From Desulfurococcales archaeon (lineage in GTDB: Archaea; Thermoproteota; Thermoprotei_A; CAZTBM01; SZUA-1508), in the NCBI GenBank assembly GCA_015661855.1, contig DQVH01000047.1, positions 1 to 9,115 of the forward strand: DNA of 9,115 bases, read 5' to 3'. Shown in pieces: positions 1 to 6,076 of this stretch. A model generated the notes under the pieces. That model was not told the origin of the DNA. It did no database searches and saw nothing but the letters and a program-made list of their open reading frames with translations. Within the stretch, counting starts at the first letter, position 1. Each line of letters opens with the position of its first letter. The position numbers and the translations under genes are program-made.

Positions 1-563
1 GATCTGGTAAAACCTGTCAATCGCTTAGACTTATTAGGAGACTTAGAGAGATAGGTTACAACGTAGTTTATGTTAGAGAGCCTTGGAATGAAAGTTTAAA
101 GAAGTTCCTATACAAGTATAGTTTAGAGCCTGATGTAGAAACGTATGTTTTCGCAGTAGATAGAATAATTTTACAGAAGGAGATTGTCATTAAAGCTCTT
201 AGTGAGGGTAGTATTGTTGTAAGTGATAGATCAGTTTATGCTAGTTTAGCCTATCAGGGTGCTAGAGGTTTACCATTAGAATATATATTGTTTGTAAACA
301 GAGTTGTAAAACTACCAGATATAGTGGTACTTCTAGATCTACCAGTAGATATAGCGCTTAAACGTATAAGTGGTAGAGTTAAAACGAGATTTGAGGAGAA
401 AGAGTACTTAATGAAAGTTAGAGAGCTATATCTAAAGCTACCAGAGATATTCAAGAATACACTATTCATAGTAGTAGATGCTAGTAAGAGTATAAGTGAG
501 GTTGAAATGGATATTTGGAGAAAGCTAGCTCCAATACTGAAAGAGATTAAGAGTGGTGTATAG
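1..563 (+). CDS. tmk: Thymidylate kinase, 5'-truncated by window edge
   Basis: Phosphorylates dTMP to dTDP with ATP in the cytoplasm, a required step in dTTP synthesis. The reading frame is open from base 3 to a TAG at 561-563, giving 186 visible residues. The N terminus, including the start and the front of the P-loop, lies outside the window. Visible residues 1-4 (SGKT) are the end of the Walker A loop. REP at 25-27 is the usual motif after strand 2. DRSVYASLAYQG at 75-86 is the family's DR(Y/S)xxSxxAYQG nucleoside-binding stretch. LDLPVDIALKRISGR at 111-125 matches the conserved strand and LID-side arginine region. The start at 288 seen in a shorter open frame is internal. The end overlaps the next gene by about 10 nt, suggesting co-transcription. 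Identity is inferred from motifs and is firm at family level. Confidence 0.92.
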   Translation, partial: SGKTCQSLRLIRRLREIGYNVVYVREPWNESLKKFLYKYSLEPDVETYVFAVDRIILQKEIVIKALSEGSIVVSDRSVYASLAYQGARGLPLEYILFVNRVVKLPDIVVLLDLPVDIALKRISGRVKTRFEEKEYLMKVRELYLKLPEIFKNTLFIVVDASKSISEVEMDIWRKLAPILKEIKSGV

Positions 564-1281
564 TGTTTTGAAGTTTCATAAACTATATGTTGATGAGTGG
601 TCTCGTAGACTCACTAGACTAGCAAACATAATACTATATGTTGAAGACTTGTTAGAGGAGGTTTGTGGTGAAGGCCTACATGTATCTGAGGATATACTCT
701 ACGATCCACTAGTATTTGATAACTCAATACTCAATATTAAAGTTAAAACAGATAATGAGATAGACTGTAAACCACCTAGAGAGCTAAATGTGAATATTGA
801 ATTAGCTAAACAGATAGACTATGATAACATGCATGTACTTTACGATACTGCTACAATGTGGTTTCTAGAGTATGTACGTAGTGAGCTTAGCGAATACACT
901 ATAGTAACAGATAGGTTTGGTGTAGAATACTATCTTGCAGTATTAGAGGATGGACATGTATTTCTAGCTGAGGGAGAGAAATACCATGTAAGAGTACCAT
1001 TCATAAAAACATACTATACAGCACACACTCACCCCACACTACACCCTATATTTTCACCACGCGATATAGATGTAGCAATAGACGTTTTCACTTACGGAGG
1101 GCTAGCTTTAGCCATAGTAACTACGAGGAACACTATATGTATATACCGTAGAGGATACTTTACAGACACCGACTACTATAATATGAGGAAGCTTAGAAAA
1201 TACCTATCTAGAAAGAATATAAACATACATGATATCGCTAAAATACTGGGTCAAGGCAATATAAGATTGTATGTTAAGTAG
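553..1281 (+). CDS. JAMM/MPN-like putative metalloprotease with N-terminal extension
   Basis: A 242-aa protein whose second half resembles the JAB1/MPN (JAMM) zinc peptidase fold. H158-T-H160-P followed by S168 and D171 gives HxH-x(10)-D, the exact JAMM zinc-ligand spacing. E114, after a predicted helix (about 98-113), lies 44 residues before H158, close to the Glu-to-His distance I recall for archaeal JAMM enzymes, so it is the best catalytic Glu candidate. After D171 come a helix and a strand (LALAIVTT, 184-191), as in the fold. Residues 1-95 are acidic and match nothing I recognise. JAMM proteins cleave isopeptide bonds or remove ubiquitin-like tags such as SAMPs; a substrate here is unknown. 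The start is GTG 553 or GTG 556 inside the end of tmk; no nearby ATG exists. There is no signal peptide, so it is likely cytoplasmic. The fold call is moderate and the function is inferred. Confidence 0.7.
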   Translation: MVYSVLKFHKLYVDEWSRRLTRLANIILYVEDLLEEVCGEGLHVSEDILYDPLVFDNSILNIKVKTDNEIDCKPPRELNVNIELAKQIDYDNMHVLYDTATMWFLEYVRSELSEYTIVTDRFGVEYYLAVLEDGHVFLAEGEKYHVRVPFIKTYYTAHTHPTLHPIFSPRDIDVAIDVFTYGGLALAIVTTRNTICIYRRGYFTDTDYYNMRKLRKYLSRKNINIHDIAKILGQGNIRLYVK

Positions 1282-1331
1282 GGTAAGAGCTAAGTTTAGT
1301 GGAGTTTAGGATGATAATAGGTGTTTAGAGT

Positions 1332-1628
1332 ATGCCACTTGTAGAACTCGAATTACTAGATATTGATGGGAGGGTAGCGGTTGGTTTAAAAGTTAACCTT
1401 GGTAATGCACCACTACTCATAATAAAGGGGTCTAAGGGGTATATGATGTGTGGGTATTTAAATGTTGATGTAGCTGAAAAGCTTGGCGATATCGCGGTTG
1501 TTGTAACTGGTGTAAAAGAGTTTAAGGATATGCTTGATGGTGAGGTTAAGTATGTTACTTCTAAAGCCAGAGAGTTAGGGATTAGGGAGGGTATGAAGGG
1601 TATCCAGGCTTTAAAGAAACTACTGTAA
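1332..1628 (+). CDS. DUF1805 (YunC-like) family protein
   Basis: A 98-aa protein of unknown function. The stretch 27-44 (PLLIIKG, then a Gly/Met-rich turn into CGYLN, with C40) followed by AEKLGD at 48-53 and VVVTGVKEFKDML at 56-68 is the typical DUF1805 signature, and the C-terminal GIREGMKGIQAL is also usual for the family. Length fits the single-domain family found in archaea and in Firmicutes (YunC). The ATG is fixed by an in-frame TAG two codons upstream, and AGGTG at 1319-1323 is a good ribosome binding site 8 nt before it. It lies 50 nt after the JAMM-like gene on the same strand, so probably the same transcript. It converges on the RNA methyltransferase with only 13 nt between stop codons. 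The conserved Cys suggests a ligand or metal role, but no reaction can be assigned. Confidence 0.85.
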   Translation: MPLVELELLDIDGRVAVGLKVNLGNAPLLIIKGSKGYMMCGYLNVDVAEKLGDIAVVVTGVKEFKDMLDGEVKYVTSKARELGIREGMKGIQALKKLL

Positions 1629-1641
1629 TTGTGTTCACTTT

Positions 1642-2937
1642 TCACCCTGTATACAGTTTTGCTATAAAGAATCCTTCAACACCATGTCTGTGAGGGTATA
1701 GTCGTTTAACCTTAGTGTATACTTTACGATAGTATTTGTAGCCACTATCACCTATTATCTGTGGAGTTACAAGTTTACAGTTTAAACGCGAAACTATACT
1801 CTCTACAACCTCCTCACCCTCCCATGGAATTAGTGAGCATGTAGCATAAACTACTTCATCTGCTTGAGTTACTACTGATGATAGTATTCTTGTTTGGATT
1901 TGGGGGAATCTTTTAACCCATGAGATATCGTTTAAATGTATTTTTACTGCTGGATCTCTAGATATTGTACCACTAGATGAGCATGGTGCATCAACTAACG
2001 CTTTATCAACTCTCCTCCTTAAAGTATTTCTTGATGAATCTAATACCATAATGTCTATGTTTTCCAGTTTTACACCATACAGCTTCAATAGTTTTACCAT
2101 ACTCTTAATTCTATCCCTAGATATATCTGCAGCTATAATTCTACACTTATTCTCAGTTAACTGCATTATAAGTGATGTTTTTATTCCTGGTGCTGCACAT
2201 GCATCAAAAATTATGTCATGTGGTTGTGGTTTTAATGCTTCAACTACTAGAGCACTACCCTTATCCTGAATTACAACTTTACCCTCTCTTATAATGTTGA
2301 GTTCGTATAGTGGTTTTTTAAAGTCTATAACTTTAAGCATATACCATAAGTCTTTATCCTCCTCAACAACTACATTGTTATCTTCAAGTAGTTTAATAGC
2401 TTTATCAACGTCTATTTTCAACGTGTTTACTCTAAGCCAATAGTATTCTCTATTCATACACTCCATAATCATTTTTGTATCGTTTAAGCCTAAGAGTTTA
2501 ACTAGGAGTTCTGTAAACCATAGTGGGTATGAGTATTCGATTGCTAACTTCTCTACACTATTTAAACTAGTTTTACTAAGTACATCATTTAAGCTAATAC
2601 GCTTCGGTATACTCTTAACTATCCTTCTTTTGAAAATACTGTAACACTCAATATCCTCTAATTCCTCCCCAAAGTATAGAGCCCAAAGTCTAGTTAACCT
2701 TTTAGTTCCACCAGTTGAACCGTAGATCTCCTTCTCAATAAACCTTAACTTATAGTAGTTTAAAACTATAGACCATGATACATTATAGAATCTTTTAAGA
2801 CTGTAACCTCTAAGTTTATCCTTCATATCATCTAGTGTGTATTGGAATGCCTTATCAAATGATGCTTTATACCTTTCAATATAGTATAGTACTTTAGAGG
2901 CAAACTCTAATAGTAAGTTAATGTACCTAACTGACAA
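1642..2937 (-). CDS. NOL1/NOP2/Sun (RsmB-type) RNA cytosine-C5 methyltransferase
   Basis: A 431-aa SAM-dependent enzyme expected to make 5-methylcytosine in rRNA or tRNA. The catalytic half has the family motifs in order: VIQDKGSAL at 222-230, SAM-binding DACAAPGIKT at 245-254, acidic DI at 271-272, DAPCSSSGT at 316-324 with release cysteine C319, and YATCSLIPWEGEEVV at 364-378 with nucleophile C367. The C terminus (RLYPHRHGVEGFFIAKL, 412-428) is also typical. Residues 1-125 are helical and may be a NusB-like or archaeal RNA-binding extension; EYSYPLWFTELL (134-145) is the usual linker to the catalytic part. The start is TTG 2937 (minus strand), because an in-frame TAG lies two codons upstream and AGGGAGGG sits 9 nt before it. 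It is divergent from cutA. Target RNA and position cannot be told from sequence. Confidence 0.93.
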   Translation of the reverse strand: MSVRYINLLLEFASKVLYYIERYKASFDKAFQYTLDDMKDKLRGYSLKRFYNVSWSIVLNYYKLRFIEKEIYGSTGGTKRLTRLWALYFGEELEDIECYSIFKRRIVKSIPKRISLNDVLSKTSLNSVEKLAIEYSYPLWFTELLVKLLGLNDTKMIMECMNREYYWLRVNTLKIDVDKAIKLLEDNNVVVEEDKDLWYMLKVIDFKKPLYELNIIREGKVVIQDKGSALVVEALKPQPHDIIFDACAAPGIKTSLIMQLTENKCRIIAADISRDRIKSMVKLLKLYGVKLENIDIMVLDSSRNTLRRRVDKALVDAPCSSSGTISRDPAVKIHLNDISWVKRFPQIQTRILSSVVTQADEVVYATCSLIPWEGEEVVESIVSRLNCKLVTPQIIGDSGYKYYRKVYTKVKRLYPHRHGVEGFFIAKLYTG

Positions 2938-2946
2938 ACACTATAA

Positions 2947-2954
2947 CCCTCCCT
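2947..2954 (-). promoter_or_regulatory. Ribosome binding site for the TTG start at 2937
   Basis: On the minus strand this reads AGGGAGGG, a purine-rich Shine-Dalgarno-like element 9 nt before TTG 2937. Since an in-frame stop lies two codons upstream, this site supports TTG as the true start of the RNA methyltransferase. Confidence 0.6.
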
Positions 2955-2978
2955 AACTAGTATTATATTGTTTGAAAG

Positions 2979-2992
2979 TTAAGTATAATAGC
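2979..2992. promoter_or_regulatory. Candidate shared TATA region for divergent cutA and methyltransferase genes
   Basis: The A+T-rich stretch GTTAAGTATAATAG is the best TATA candidate in the 89-bp divergent gap. Read on plus, a start about 26 nt downstream would fall near 3011, just before a GGTGG at 3015-3019 and the cutA ATG at 3027. Read on minus, the reverse complement contains TTATACTT, and a start near 2960 would leave a short leader with the AGGGAGGG site. Both are placed by eye from the known archaeal TATA-to-start distance. Confidence 0.4.
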
Positions 2993-3026
2993 TTAATTTA
3001 GTCATAGAATTTATGGTGGCAGGTTT

Positions 3027-3356
3027 ATGGTTGTAAGTGGAGGATACATATTAGTAATGGTGACTTGTCCTACACGTGAGGAAGCAGAGAAGATTACTAG
3101 AGTGCTCTTAGAGAGAAGGCTTGCAGCATGTATAAACATAGTCTACCCTGTAAAGTCTATGTTCTGGTGGGAGAATAAGATAGATTCATGTGATGAAGCA
3201 CTACTAATAATAAAGTCTAGAATTAACCTCTTTAGAGAGCTTACAGAGACAATTAAGAAACTACACTCTTACACTACACCAGAGATTATAATGATACCAA
3301 TTATAGCTGGTTATACCGGGTACCTTGAATGGATAGATAAGACACTAAAACAATAG
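3027..3356 (+). CDS. cutA: CutA1 divalent-cation tolerance protein
   Basis: A 109-aa member of the small trimeric, ferredoxin-like CutA1 family, which binds divalent metals and is linked to metal tolerance in bacteria; its physiological role in archaea is unsettled. Family hallmarks are all present: VMVTCPTREEAEKI at 10-23, RRLAACINI at 30-38, the aromatic metal-site stretch FWWENKI at 46-52, LLIIKSR at 59-65, LFRELTETIKKLHSYTTPEII at 68-88 and GYLEWI at 98-103. ATG 3027 gives about six residues before the first strand, slightly longer than usual, and GGTGG at 3015-3019 serves as ribosome binding site. Length is normal for the family. It appears monocistronic, with a T-rich stretch at 3393-3400 after the stop. 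Nothing nearby points to a specific metal. Confidence 0.95.
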   Translation: MVVSGGYILVMVTCPTREEAEKITRVLLERRLAACINIVYPVKSMFWWENKIDSCDEALLIIKSRINLFRELTETIKKLHSYTTPEIIMIPIIAGYTGYLEWIDKTLKQ

Positions 3357-3392
3357 TGTAGAGTATAGTGGTGAGTTACACCTCCATTCCAG

Positions 3393-3400
3393 TTTTTCTT
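3393..3400 (+). terminator. T-rich terminator after cutA
   Basis: TTTTTCTT lies 37 nt past the cutA stop with no hairpin before it. Archaeal RNA polymerase commonly terminates at such U-rich stretches, so this is the likely end of the cutA transcript. Assigned by composition only. Confidence 0.5.
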
Positions 3401-3420
3401 GAAAACATTATTATTTAGAA

Positions 3421-3431
3421 GAAACCTTTAT
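3421..3431 (+). promoter_or_regulatory. Strong BRE/TATA-like promoter element
   Basis: GAAACCTTTAT followed by AG resembles a textbook archaeal promoter: a purine-rich BRE (GAAA) directly before CTTTATA. Transcription would start around 3450-3455. That is over 200 nt before the next gene at 3676, so it would give either a long leader on the inositol operon or a separate small RNA. No reading frame of meaningful size starts there. Confidence 0.5.
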
Positions 3432-3616
3432 AGTAGTAAATAGTACCGTGATAGTAGAGTATTGTAGGAGAAATTATAGAACTACGTAAGAATTGAAAGT
3501 AATCAGAAAAACTTATTTCCCCCTAGGACATAGTATTCACCAAATCCTACTCTGTCTTCCATTAGCTAATTAACTCTGAGTACTCTAGAGTTTCAACCTC
3601 ACCTCCACCCCTTTAC

Positions 3617-3623
3617 CTTATAC
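3617..3623 (+). promoter_or_regulatory. Candidate proximal TATA box for the inositol operon
   Basis: CTTATAC lies so that transcription would start near 3645, about 30 nt before ATG 3676 and before the GAGGTG at 3664-3669. The preceding bases are pyrimidine-rich, so the BRE is poor, and this is weaker than the element at 3421. Which one drives the operon cannot be decided by eye. Confidence 0.35.
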
Positions 3624-3663
3624 TCAACATTACAGTATAGTTTCCACTTACTCTCTAAGCTCT

Positions 3664-3669
3664 GAGGTG
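3664..3669 (+). promoter_or_regulatory. Ribosome binding site of the cytidylyltransferase gene
   Basis: GAGGTG lies 6 nt before ATG 3676 and matches the 3' end of archaeal 16S rRNA well. An in-frame TAG directly precedes the ATG, so the site and start agree. The same hexamer can pair perfectly with CACCTC at 3379-3384 and 3600-3605 upstream. Confidence 0.7.
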
Positions 3670-3675
3670 TTTTAG

Positions 3676-4443
3676 ATGTTAAGGGAGGGTGTTATACTAG
3701 CTGCTGGTCTTGGGAGAAGACTTAGGGGTATTAGTTGGGGTAAACCCAAGTTTATAGTAGAGTTGGAAGGATATCCACTCATAGTATACCCTATAGCGGT
3801 TTTAGCGAGTATAGGTATTAGAAGGTTTACTATTGTAGTACCTCAGGGTTGGAGTAGTAGTATTAGGGAGATATTGGAGTATTGTGGAGTCGACTACTAT
3901 GTTGTCGAGAATAATGCTGTTGAAAGAGAGAATGGGTTTAGTCTAGCATTAGTAGCAGAGTATGTAGGGGATGACGTACTCGCTTTATCAATGTGTGACC
4001 ACCTATATGTTCCAGAGATCCCATTAAGTATTATTAGGAGATTTAGGTATGGCGATGTAGAGCTTGTAGTTGGTGGTGATAGAGCTCCACTATACATTAA
4101 CGTAGATGAAGCTACAAAAATCCTTACAGATAAGAATTGCTACATTACAGCTATAGGTAAGGAGCTTAAAAACTTCACATATATTGATACAGGAGTATAC
4201 GTTATAACACGTAGTATTCTCAAAATAGCACAAAACCTTGCTAAGAGTAAGGTTAAACTGAAACTCTCTGATGTTGTTGAGTATGTTAAGAGTATGGGTA
4301 TAAGTGTAGCTGTAGCTGACGTTACGGGTAGTTTATGGACTGAAATTGATACTGAAAACGACTACCACGAAGTTGTAAGTGGTTATCGTAGAGTAGTACT
4401 TGATGAAGTACTTAAAGTAGTTGGTAAGGTGATAGCCAGATGA
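3676..4443 (+). CDS. CTP:L-myo-inositol-1-phosphate cytidylyltransferase (IPCT), stand-alone
   Basis: Expected to form CDP-inositol from CTP and L-myo-inositol 1-phosphate, the activation step of di-myo-inositol phosphate (DIP) synthesis. The 255-aa protein has the nucleotidyltransferase fold: LAAGLGRRL at 8-16 (nucleotide loop), GKPK at 22-25, ERENGFSL at 83-90 (a stretch I associate with IPCT), MCDHLY at 106-111 with metal ligand D108, APLYINVDEATKI at 137-149, DTGVYVI at 171-177 and WTEIDTENDY at 221-230. Sugar-phosphate nucleotidyltransferases share the fold, but ERENG and the adjacent CDP-alcohol transferase gene favour IPCT. In many hyperthermophiles IPCT is fused to the transferase; here the two are separate genes. 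The ATG is fixed by a preceding in-frame stop. The end overlaps the next start by 4 nt (ATGA), implying translational coupling. Confidence 0.82.
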   Translation: MLREGVILAAGLGRRLRGISWGKPKFIVELEGYPLIVYPIAVLASIGIRRFTIVVPQGWSSSIREILEYCGVDYYVVENNAVERENGFSLALVAEYVGDDVLALSMCDHLYVPEIPLSIIRRFRYGDVELVVGGDRAPLYINVDEATKILTDKNCYITAIGKELKNFTYIDTGVYVITRSILKIAQNLAKSKVKLKLSDVVEYVKSMGISVAVADVTGSLWTEIDTENDYHEVVSGYRRVVLDEVLKVVGKVIAR

Positions 4444-5090
4444 TACTATACCTACCAAAACCTACTGATGGACCAGTATCTAGGTATATAAATAGGCGTA
4501 TTTCTGGCCTAATAACATACTTAATTTTAAAATTCAATATACCAATTACACCTAACCAGGTTTCTCTTATAAGCTTTCTCGTGGGAATTTCTGCTTCAAT
4601 ACTGTATTTAACTGGTAATCCTATTGTTGGAGGTATTATGGTTCAATTAGCTTCAATTATTGATGGTGTTGACGGTGAGCTTGCTAGAGTTAGAGGGTTA
4701 CATAGTAGGGTTGGAGCATTTATAGATGCTATTCTAGATAGAATTGTAGATGTAACTGTAATAATAGCTCTAACCCTAACAACGATAAGGTTTAGTGTAT
4801 GGAGTGTAGAGTTGGTTCTCCTTATTGGGGTTCTTGCGGTAACAGGTTCCCTAATGGTTAGCTATATTCATGCGAGAGGTGAAGCTTCACTTGGAGTCCA
4901 CCCATTAAGAATAGGCTCTATACCCAACATTTCCTCACGTGATGTCAGATTATTCATTATATTTGTTGGAAGCATTATAGGATTGTACATAGAGTCGCTA
5001 ATAGCCATAGCTATTCTATCCTATACGTACATTTCTGCTAAGACTATTGAGGTTTATGTAAGAGTTAGAAGGGGTGATATTAGGTTATGA
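4440..5090 (+). CDS. CDP-alcohol phosphatidyltransferase, likely DIP phosphate synthase (DIPPS)
   Basis: A 216-aa integral membrane enzyme. It has the complete family signature D75-x2-D78-G79-x2-A82-R83-x8-G92-x3-D96-x3-D100, whose aspartates bind metals and the CDP-alcohol. Hydrophobic stretches at about 41-58, 62-74, 98-115, 122-143 and 170-197 fit the usual six-helix layout, with LILKFNIPITPNQVS (28-42) the typical entry to helix 1. Next to an IPCT it most likely condenses CDP-inositol with L-myo-inositol 1-phosphate to give the phosphorylated DIP precursor. A separate phosphatase, not seen here, would finish the solute. The alternative is archaetidylinositol phosphate synthase, which uses CDP-archaeol; the motif cannot separate them, but the context favours DIPPS. 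It starts inside the previous stop (ATGA) and ends in another ATGA overlap. Confidence 0.82.
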   Translation: MILYLPKPTDGPVSRYINRRISGLITYLILKFNIPITPNQVSLISFLVGISASILYLTGNPIVGGIMVQLASIIDGVDGELARVRGLHSRVGAFIDAILDRIVDVTVIIALTLTTIRFSVWSVELVLLIGVLAVTGSLMVSYIHARGEASLGVHPLRIGSIPNISSRDVRLFIIFVGSIIGLYIESLIAIAILSYTYISAKTIEVYVRVRRGDIRL

Positions 5091-5956
5091 AGGATTGTGT
5101 AGTCTTTGTAGGTAGTTTTACACGCGATATAATTGATGATACCTATACTATAGGTGGACCTCCATACTATGGCTCTATAGCACTAGTATACTATGGGTGT
5201 GATACAATAGTAGTTATAAGTCCTGTAGAAGAGGATCACATAAGATTTGCTAGAAGTATGGGTTTAGAGTTAATCATTACTGGAAGTAGTGTACCAGTAT
5301 TTGAACTTAAGTATATTAGCGATACTGATAGAGAGGTTAGACTGTTAAGGAGGGGCTCAACAATAAATATACCAAGTGAGCTACTAGAGAGTTTTAGTAA
5401 ATCACTGATAATAGTTAATCCAGTGTATAGAGAGGTTAATCTCGAACTACTACGAATACTTCGAAACTATGCATCAATACTAGCTATCGATATACAAGGG
5501 TTTGTAAGAACAGTTGACGATAAAGGTAGTATATCGATTAAATGGACTAGTGACGTGTACGAGGTTATAGGGCTTGCAGATATCTATCATTTAGACCTCT
5601 ACGAAATACCTATATGTAATTCTATAGAGGAAGCTGTTAGATACCTAACTGAGTATAGTAAGGGTATAGTACTTGTCTCCCACGGTGAAGAGGGACTTGT
5701 AGCATCAATAGATGGAGAACTTATCTACGTACCTGCACTACCGGGGATAAGTGGTAACTCTACTGGAGCAGGAGACATACTACTCTCAATAACAGCATAT
5801 GAAATATATAAGGGTACAGAGCCATTAAAAGCTATAGCTATGGGATCGGTAGCTGCAGGTTTAAAAGTTAGTAGGAGTAAACCTCCATGGTTTAACAGGT
5901 TTGAGGTTGAAATTATAGCTGAAAAACTAGTTAAATCTAGTAAGAGGATAAGCTGA
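5087..5956 (+). CDS. PfkB-family kinase, likely myo-inositol 3-kinase
   Basis: A 289-aa ribokinase-fold kinase. GGPPYYGSIAL at 23-33 is the N-terminal substrate-binding stretch, AIDIQGFVR at 133-141 and VSHGEEGL at 197-204 are usual core elements, and GNSTGAGD at 223-230 is the PfkB signature 2 with catalytic base D230. The first Asp of the common DTxGAGD is Asn224 here. PfkB enzymes phosphorylate sugars and polyols. Because the gene is coupled by a 4-nt overlap to IPCT and DIPPS genes, the simplest inference is that it makes D-myo-inositol 3-phosphate, which is the same compound as L-myo-inositol 1-phosphate, the IPCT substrate. An archaeal PfkB enzyme with this activity is known from Thermococcus kodakarensis. 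Substrate is inferred from context; family membership is firm. No inositol-1-phosphate synthase is in the window. Confidence 0.78.
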   Translation: MKDCVVFVGSFTRDIIDDTYTIGGPPYYGSIALVYYGCDTIVVISPVEEDHIRFARSMGLELIITGSSVPVFELKYISDTDREVRLLRRGSTINIPSELLESFSKSLIIVNPVYREVNLELLRILRNYASILAIDIQGFVRTVDDKGSISIKWTSDVYEVIGLADIYHLDLYEIPICNSIEEAVRYLTEYSKGIVLVSHGEEGLVASIDGELIYVPALPGISGNSTGAGDILLSITAYEIYKGTEPLKAIAMGSVAAGLKVSRSKPPWFNRFEVEIIAEKLVKSSKRIS

Positions 5957-6042
5957 ATCCAAAACGTACATGTCTACACTCTATTCCCATTCATACTTTT
6001 AATATAGAATGTTATCTCACATTATAGACTTAAATCAATCAT

Positions 6043-6071
6043 AGCTTATAACGAGTTCTCGCTATTAAGCT
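6043..6071. terminator. Hairpin between convergent genes
   Basis: The left arm AGCTTATAACGAG (6043-6055) and right arm CTCGCTATTAAGCT (6058-6071) are reverse complements apart from one mismatch and one extra base, with a 2-nt spacer. On plus it is followed by CCCTTTT (6072-6078), giving a stem plus T-run form. On minus it starts 5 nt past the aldolase stop. It could end transcription from both sides or protect 3' ends. The repeat is seen directly; the role is inferred. The rest of 5957-6076 shows no gene. Confidence 0.55.
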
Positions 6072-6076
6072 CCCTT

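Larger units (their letters stand above)
3357..3675. other. 319-bp intergenic region before the inositol operon
   Basis: No convincing gene is present: all six frames carry frequent stops, and the longest plausible starts give peptides of 13-16 residues. It holds the cutA T-rich terminator (3393-3400), a strong BRE/TATA-like element (3421-3431), a weaker TATA candidate (3617-3623) and an 8-bp palindrome GAGTACTC (3577-3584) in a Ctc/Gag-rich patch. It also has two CACCTCC heptamers (3379-3385 and 3600-3606) complementary to the ribosome binding site at 3664-3669. No tRNA fold or C/D box pair was found. This gap is long for so compact a genome. Confidence 0.6.

Noticed and set aside
254..469. 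Open frame of 71 codons on the minus strand inside tmk
   Set aside because: It lies antisense within a clear thymidylate kinase and its translation is Ser/Thr/Leu-rich with no recognisable motif.
1325..1645. Open frame of 106 codons on the minus strand over the DUF1805 gene
   Set aside because: It is antisense to a well-matched family gene, and its Ser/Pro-rich translation is typical of an antisense shadow.
2051..2269. Open frame of 72 codons on the plus strand inside the RNA methyltransferase
   Set aside because: It covers the antisense of the catalytic domain and shows no motif or ribosome binding site.
3368..3418. 16-residue GTG-started peptide after cutA
   Set aside because: It spans the likely T-rich terminator, is very short and has no good ribosome binding site.
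3448..3489. 13-residue GTG-started peptide near the orphan promoter
   Set aside because: Too short to support, and the spacing to the TATA element is a little small for a leaderless start.
3500..3600. Possible C/D box guide RNA in the gap before the inositol operon
   Set aside because: CTGA elements occur on both strands, but no RTGATGA C box stands at a proper distance.
3600..3606. CACCTCC heptamer as a remnant of a 16S rRNA 3' end
   Set aside because: The flanking bases do not match conserved 16S sequence, so it is only a short coincidental match.
3897..4097. Open frame of 66 codons on the minus strand inside the IPCT gene
   Set aside because: Antisense to conserved motifs of the cytidylyltransferase, with low-complexity Ser/Thr content.
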